Assembly: GCF_036898095.1 (NCBI RefSeq)
Contig: NC_090743.1
Span: 24,580,145 to 24,644,144, forward strand
Length of the DNA stretch: 64,000 bases
Reading direction: 5' to 3'
Source: Palaemon carinicauda
Lineage: Eukaryota; Arthropoda; Malacostraca; Decapoda; Palaemonidae
Part shown: piece by piece, positions 58,116 to 64,000 of the stretch
Position numbering within the stretch: the first letter of the stretch is position 1
Layout: each line of letters starts with the position of its first letter
Translations under genes and position numbers: made by a program
Notes under the pieces: generated by a model
Seen by the model: only the letters and a program-made list of their open reading frames with translations
Databases searched by the model: none
What the model was told of the DNA's origin: nothing

Positions 58116-59062
58116 TTGTTTTATATTATATTTTTGATATAGCATTTCAGCTTCATTCTGAGTCTCAATAAATTTCATGAGAAGATCTGAATTCCTATCA
58201 CATGCTGATTATTTCCTATAAGTTTAATTTACTCTATTAAACTTACTATGCTGAAAATAAGAAAATATGTGAATTGTAGCATTTCATAAAAGAACCTTAA
58301 TATTATATCAATCTTTACGAATATAGGTAGGATTCGGACATTTCATATATAAGATTTTCTGTTTTGAAGGGTTTCACATATTTGGCGGTACTGCCTGTAG
58401 CTTTTCCCCCTTTACGGGCCTGTTTGTAATTATATTGGACAATACTTTCTTGAATTATTTTGCCTTTCATCCTCACCGTGCTTAATAGGTAACTATTTTT
58501 CCTTGTGTGGGGAAATGAAATAAACTAGTTTTTTTTTTTCTTGTTTCCTGAGAAATTGTGCCAGATGAAAATAACCTTGCAGATATACTGTAGATTTGTG
58601 TTCAAATTTAGATTTGGGATTGCTCGTTTAAAGCCTAGATTGCTTACATTTCTTTTTGTTTTATATTTACATTCAACATGAACTTGGAACTCTCGTTAGT
58701 TAGGTGAGGTGGGCCTTTCATAACCCCGAGGCTCATACTGTATGTGAAAGTATGGAAGCTGAATGCAAGTTATATAAAGAACATTAAAGCTCTTAGTTGA
58801 GATGTTGTCTTTATAAGTTATATGAAATGTAAGGGAGAGCTTATAAATCGGATTAGTTAAGAGGAAGAATAAAGAATACTGGATATTTAACGTGAAAGAT
58901 GTATGGGAAAGATGAGACTTAATATCCAGGACTCAACAATGTGTTAATGTTGAAATTTTTAACGCAGGATCCATTCATAATTCATTATTGAAGTTGAATG
59001 TGGCAGTGACCATTATGAAGATTTTTCATTGAAAGCACTCCCTGATAGGGCATGATATTATA
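58111..59062. other. No recognised features
   Basis: AT-rich DNA without supported features. Confidence 0.5.
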
Positions 59063-59775
59063 TATTATTATCATTATTATTATTATTACTTGCTAAGCTA
59101 CAACCCTAGTTGGAAAAGCAGGTTGCTATAAGCCCAGGGGCTCCAACAGGGAAAATAGCTCAGTGAGGAAAGGAAACAAGGAGAAATAAAATCATTAAGA
59201 AGAGCAACTACAACCCTAGTTGGAAAAGCAGGATGCTATAAGCCCAGGGGCTCCAACAGGGAAAATACCTCAGTGAGGTAAGGAAACAAAGAAAAATAAA
59301 ATTATTAAGAAGAGCAACAACACTAGAATAAAAATCTCCTTTATACTATAGAAACTTTAACAAAACAAGAGGAAGAGAAATAAGATAGAATAGTGTGCCT
59401 GAGTGTACCCTCAAGCAAGAGAACTGTAACCCAAGACAGCGGAAAACCATGGTACAGAGGCTATGGCACTACCCAAGACTAGAGAACAATGGTTTGATTT
59501 TGGAGTGTTGGAGTGCCCTTCTCCTAGAAGAGCTGTTGACATAGCTAAAGAGCCTCTTCTACCCTTAACAAGAGGGAAGTGGCCACTGAACAATTACAGT
59601 GCAGTAACCCCATGTTTGGTAATCTCAGTGTATGAGGACAGAGGACAGAGAGATCAAGTAAAGATTAGGCCAGACTATTCGCTGTGTGTGTGTAGGCAAA
59701 GGGAAAATGAACCGTAACCAGAGAGAAGGACCTAATGTAATACTGTCTGGCCAGTCAAAATACCTCCATGACTCT
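59063..59775 (+). repeat. Dispersed repeat with internal duplication
   Basis: Begins with an (ATT)n-type lead, then gctaagctacaaccctagtt...gggctccaacagggaaaat. The block 59098-59205 is repeated at 59210-59320 (tacaaccctagttggaaaag, ctataagcccaggggctcc, cagtgagg). It continues through caagagaactgtaacccaag, gaccatggtacagagg-like words and ends near tactgtctggccagtc. Fragments of its start occur at 9837 and 55175. I recall sequences like this as abundant in decapod genomes, but cannot check. No conserved long ORF. Confidence 0.75.
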
Positions 59776-59814
59776 CTAACGGTAGTATCTCAACCGTTAG
59801 TATATACAATGCCA

Positions 59815-60292
59815 TTTCATACCCGCAAACTTTCTTAGTTCATCAATGCATCGTCTTCTCTTTCTTCCCTTGCTTCATTTGCAATCTCTAGGGATTCATT
59901 CTGTTATTTTAGTGTCCATCTATTATCTGTCATTCTCATTATATGTCCTGCCCACATCCATTACTTTTTCTTACATGTAAGAATATCCTCTATTTTAGTT
60001 TGCTCTCGTTTCCAAGTTGCTCTTTTTCTGTCTATTAATGTCATTATTCTTTCCATAGCTCTCTGAGTTGTAACTAGCTTATGTTATAAACCTTTAGTAA
60101 GGTTCCAAGTTTTTGATGCATACGTTAATACTGGTAGGATCATTTGATTAAATACCTTTCTTTTTAGAGAAAGTATCATTTTACGTTTCTTAATGTCATT
60201 TTGTTTACCGAAACCTCTCCATCCTATGCTTATCCTTCTATTAATTTCGGTGTCATGTCCTGGGGAAACACTTAGGTTACTCTCTGTTCTAT
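59815..60292 (-). pseudogene. Non-LTR reverse transcriptase C-terminal remnant
   Basis: Reading the minus strand from 60290: [57 protein letters not shown], stop, KLVTTQRAMERIM, DRKRATWKREQTKIEDIL, stop, WMWAGHIMRMTDNRWTLK, stop. A shifted end gives IPRDCK and RRCIDELRKFAG. The order (I-N-x-R-I..., L-P-V-L-T-Y..., T-x-R-A-M-E-R..., W-A-G-H-I-x-R) is that of the C-terminal third of non-LTR endonuclease/RT polyproteins common in animals. At least three stops and one frameshift show it is dead. The RT core with its Asp-Asp box would lie to the right but is replaced by a (TA)n array. Confidence 0.88.
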
Positions 60293-60297
60293 ATATG

Positions 60298-60470
<173 letters not shown>

Positions 60471-60910
60471 ATTATTCTGATACCTGATGGTTAAAATATA
60501 TTTTTTTCACAAAATTATATAGATAGACATATCGCCTGTTTTACTCGTAGCATATCTAATTTGGGTTGCTGTTCAAAAAGTCTCAATTCTTGTAGACCTA
60601 TTTTGAAAATCGTTATTACTTAATTCCGGTCATTAAATATAAATTCATATTGTGTGTGTGTGATGAGGGAAAATTAGTTTATTCTTTAAGTGACTCACGC
60701 AGACCCATAAGAGACGTGGATAGTTCATATATTTTTAGTTCAGAATATCGATTCTATCCCTATTTGAGGCTTTTATTCGCAGTATAATAGGCCGGCTAAC
60801 GAAGCCGCTGTTGTTCAAATAGGCCCGTGTGCACGAAATCCCTGATGAAGTATATTGAACCGGGCCTGTAATCTGGGAGATCCAAGCAACTGCAGCAGTG
60901 CCGCAGGCCT
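60471..60910. other. No recognised features
   Basis: Nothing supported. Confidence 0.5.
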
Positions 60911-61012
60911 GGGGAACATAGCTAGGCCAGGGAGGGGAGGGGGGGAGACGGGGGTCGGGAAGCCGGGTTAGGTTTTGTTGGGTTGGTAGGTAGGGGTGGG
61001 TGGAGGGGGGTA
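60911..61012 (+). other. G-rich tract, quadruplex candidate
   Basis: At least ten runs of three or more G within 100 bp on the plus strand (for example ggggagggggggagacgggg and ggggtgggtggagggggg), with short loops. Confidence 0.75.
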
Positions 61013-61379
61013 TACGTGGAAGAGGGTGGGTTCGAGGCTGAACGTTCTGGTATCTGCAACATCAAGGTGCTTATCACATCCAGAACTTGTAGATTTAACG
61101 ATCTCCACGACGGACCGGATAATTTTCAGAACTTTTTCTCTTGGCAAAGCAAAATGGAAACACGCCTCGCATTGCATTGACAATGAGAAACCGTGATGAA
61201 ATTTTGAAGTAGAAGATTAGTGTGGCGTGGGGGGCTTCCTTTCCCAGTTTCCGATCTTTTTGAAGTCTTGGAGAAACTGCAGTTACAACAGCGGGAAAAC
61301 TTAGTTGCCACCACCGCCAGTACAGCTCTCCAGGGTCCATGGAAGCAGGTGGACTTGAATCGTCTTCATTATATTGATT

Positions 61380-61382
<3 letters not shown>
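61013..61382. other. No recognised features
   Basis: Overlapping short ORFs on both strands without domain signal. Confidence 0.4.

Positions 61383-61453
<71 letters not shown>
61383..61453. repeat. (GA)n microsatellite, about 70 bp
   Basis: Pure GA alternation. Confidence 0.98.
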
Positions 61454-61454
<1 letters not shown>

Positions 61455-62819
61455 AACTGCGGTTTGTATGAAGTTCCCACGTGGTGTCTAGCCGGTCCTT
61501 CGGTTGCCACTCCAGCCATTTACAGACATTCCCCTCCGCCTTCCGATCCACCTCGGTCTAACTATCCCCGGTCCCCCTAATCCGGTGCCGCGGACGGAAG
61601 AGCCAACCTCACATTCCCGAGATCCTTCGCCACCCCTTTCGCTAGCGAATCCCTATAGACTATTCATTCACTTCCAATTGAATGAACCTTACAGGGCAGA
61701 CTTCCGAACATATTATTATCCGTTACTGCAGTTCATATCGGTTAATCAGTTATTCTTATCAGCTTTGTAATTAGAGGTCTGTTGCGCATGCGTTAGAACT
61801 ATTTTGTACCGATAAGCTTATCCTGCACACCATTATAGTCACCAGGTCTGTCAGTTATCGAAGTTCGTGGAAACAGTTTTATATTTCATCAATACCTGGA
61901 ATTCAACTGCCATTCCTGGGATTCAACTGCCATTCCTGGGATTAGAATAATATTTTAAAGCCGCAGGGTACCAGACATTACTCGTATTTGACGGCGGGAA
62001 AAATAACTTCTATAAGTTAAATGTATTAAACATTGTTAGCTGTTGTATAAACTTTGATTATGCAACAAATAAAAAACAAGAAAATAATGAAAACTAACTT
62101 GACAACCTTAATTGTAACCAAACTATCTAAAAATAAGTTATAATTACTAGGAATTTTATTTCAAAAGCTTACATATATATTCGCTTTTAGTTGTCCATAA
62201 AAAATTAAAACATGTATTCATAGGAACCATTTTATCGACGGAAACCTATTCTGCCAGCTTTTGTACCAAAGTTTTTCTTTTTTACCATTCGAGTTTTGGC
62301 GCGTCCGTAACCCCGCCCATTTTTCCCTCTATCCATTCGTATACTATGACCTTTTGGCGTCTGACCTGCCGGCTCATGGCAGGGGAAGTTTCTCTGCATA
62401 CATTAAGCTAGTGATTAATGTTGCAAATTCCTACTTTTATTCCTGTTGGTGGGAGACATCCGATGACGTCATCGCGACCACAGTGACAATTTTTTTTTTC
62501 ATTTTTTTCTTTTAAAGGACATTTTTTTTTTACAATCTCATTTATGAAACTACGAAGAAATGACGTGGGAAATAACTTCCACTGAATAAATTATTTGGAA
62601 ATTATTATAGAGTTGGTTTTCTTGTACAGAGCTCCTGGATCCTTGGACCAATAGAAAACGAGGAAAGTTGGCGACCTCGTGTCAATAAACTTCGGCTTGA
62701 CCAGCCTGGATGATTTAAAAGCTTTGCTTACGTCATTGCCATAAGAAGGGGGTGGGGGATTAAACTGGGGGTGCCATAAGAAAGGGGGGGGGGTTGAATT
62801 TGGAAGAAACATGAACAGT
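61454..62819. other. No recognised genes
   Basis: A short direct repeat of 22 bp (ggaattcaactgccattcct/gggattcaactgccattcct) occurs at 61908-61942. Poly-G runs lie near 62750 and 62785. Nothing else supported. Confidence 0.45.
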
Positions 62820-63180
62820 ATTAAAATTGATAAGGTCCCTCCAGGAGAGACATGAACAGCATTAAAATTTATGAGGTCCAGACAGACACGCAGACAGACA
62901 GATAGATATTAAAATTTATAAGATCCAGACAGACAGACATTAAGATTTATAAGCTCCAATTTGATAGGCAGACAGAAATTAAAATTTAAAATGTACTGGC
63001 AGTTAGACGGGCAAAATTTATGGGGTACAGACAGACATACATACATAAGGTCCAAGACAGACATACAACCCTTAGAATTTATAAGATACAGCCAGACAGA
63101 CAATAAGATTTACAAGGTATAAACAAACAGACACAGACATATAGAAAGACGGACAGATAGACAGACAGACAGACAGGGAA
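62820..63180. repeat. Diverged (CAGA)n-containing minisatellite
   Basis: Units of about 40-50 bp combine attaaaatttataaggtcca and gacagacagaca, about seven diverged copies, ending in a purer (GACA)n at 63150-63175. Confidence 0.75.
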
Positions 63181-63527
63181 GGTTAAGATGCCTGTGTTAT
63201 GTCTCTGGAGTTAATAAACCGCTCTCTCTTTCCAATTCAGTGTGGTGACATTCTAATTTCTTAAGGGTGGAGTCAATACCTGAGCAATTCACTGTTGGAA
63301 TCTTATCTTTTCTTTCTCTTTTCTCAATTATATTTTCCTGGTATCTGGAAGTTCCAGGATTTTGATATTTTAAAGAAATGTTCAGTTTCTTGTAAGGGTG
63401 TGTTCATGTTTGTTGAAGTATTCATAAATACATATATTCATACACCTACACAGGAGAATTGATATTTAAATGATTAATATTTGTTTCATGCGCAGACTGT
63501 AAAGTTCTCATATAATATGTAATAAAC

Positions 63528-63529
<2 letters not shown>
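63181..63529. other. No recognised features
   Basis: Nothing supported. Confidence 0.5.
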
Positions 63530-63570
<41 letters not shown>

Positions 63571-63659
63571 AAGTGTATGGATATACATACACACACACAC
63601 ACACATATATATATATATTTATATATATACATATATATATGTATATATATATACACACA

Positions 63660-63724
<65 letters not shown>
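63530..63724. repeat. (ATT)n 63530-63569 and (CA)n/(TA)n 63588-63724
   Basis: A triplet array is followed after 18 bp by (CA)n and a long AT alternation. Confidence 0.96.
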
Positions 63725-63726
<2 letters not shown>

Positions 63727-64000
63727 TGTCACGCTCAGCGGCATTACCATACTTATAACTACTCGGTCTCTCTCCGTCCCTCGGGTAAGGAGGAGAGTGA
63801 GTAGTCAATACCCTATCAATACCCTAGTGAGAGGGGGTAAATCCGAGAAGTACTTAGGAAAGGGGGAGGGGCTGGAAAGAGTTGAATATGTACAGTACGT
63901 GTGCGCGCATATTTAGCAGTTTTTTTAACGGGTCGCGTACACTAGTATATAATAAACGAGCATTCTTATTGAATAATATTGATATACATCAACTCCTATT
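63725..64000. other. No recognised features
   Basis: Nothing supported in the final stretch. Confidence 0.5.

Overview
The window is eukaryotic, repeat-dominated DNA, most likely from a decapod crustacean. The grounds are DIRS-type tyrosine-recombinase retrotransposons of the kind known to be abundant in decapods, very many long (TA)n and (CT)n/(GA)n arrays, and a satellite whose monomers carry the arthropod telomere motif TTAGG. A caridean (palaemonid-like) prawn is my best guess, but that is inference. No bacterial-style operons, rRNA, tRNA or CRISPR arrays were seen.

Host gene. One plus-strand gene can be assembled from exons at 11033-11155, 32269-32398 and 39580-40846, with consensus GTAAGT donors, pyrimidine-AG acceptors and matching phases. 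It encodes a multi-Tudor-domain protein of the type that works with PIWI/piRNA complexes in germ granules. A 53-nt candidate fourth exon lies at 48138-48190. Exon 3 needs three frameshift corrections, so the locus is either a decaying gene or an assembly with homopolymer errors.

Transposons inside the gene. Intron 1 (21.1 kb) holds two family-A DIRS elements in head-to-tail tandem (14050-22559 and 22558-32148). They share one AT core dinucleotide. The first carries a 5'-truncated non-LTR insertion with a 13-bp target duplication. The second carries a SINE-like insertion and an internally deleted Tigger/pogo element. Intron 2 (7.2 kb) is almost entirely a family-B DIRS element (32764-39540) with identical 159-bp inverted terminal repeats, intact RT, RNase H and recombinase motifs, and an internal complementary region that spells out the circle junction. 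A second family-B element (42977-46000) is degenerate and cut by a 500-N scaffold gap (46001-46500).

Left flank (1-11 kb): GC-rich 27-bp minisatellite, tandem copies of a minus-strand DIRS end, a TTAGG-bearing satellite, a (TA)n/(CA)n block and a 314-bp foldback element. Right flank (46.5-64 kb): non-coding DNA with many (CT)n, (GA)n, (TA)n and (ATT)n arrays, a long 30-bp minisatellite, two minus-strand non-LTR reverse-transcriptase remnants, a dispersed repeat with an internal duplication, and a G-rich tract. Long stretches there contain nothing I can identify.

In the DIRS elements, ORF1 is gag-like, with an N-terminal Cys motif and, in family A, a long RS-rich region. A +1-frame RT/RNase H ORF overlaps the end of ORF1. 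The tyrosine recombinase lies in the ORF1 frame and overlaps the end of the RT ORF. Terminal inverted repeats and the internal complementary region support circle formation and AT-centred integration.
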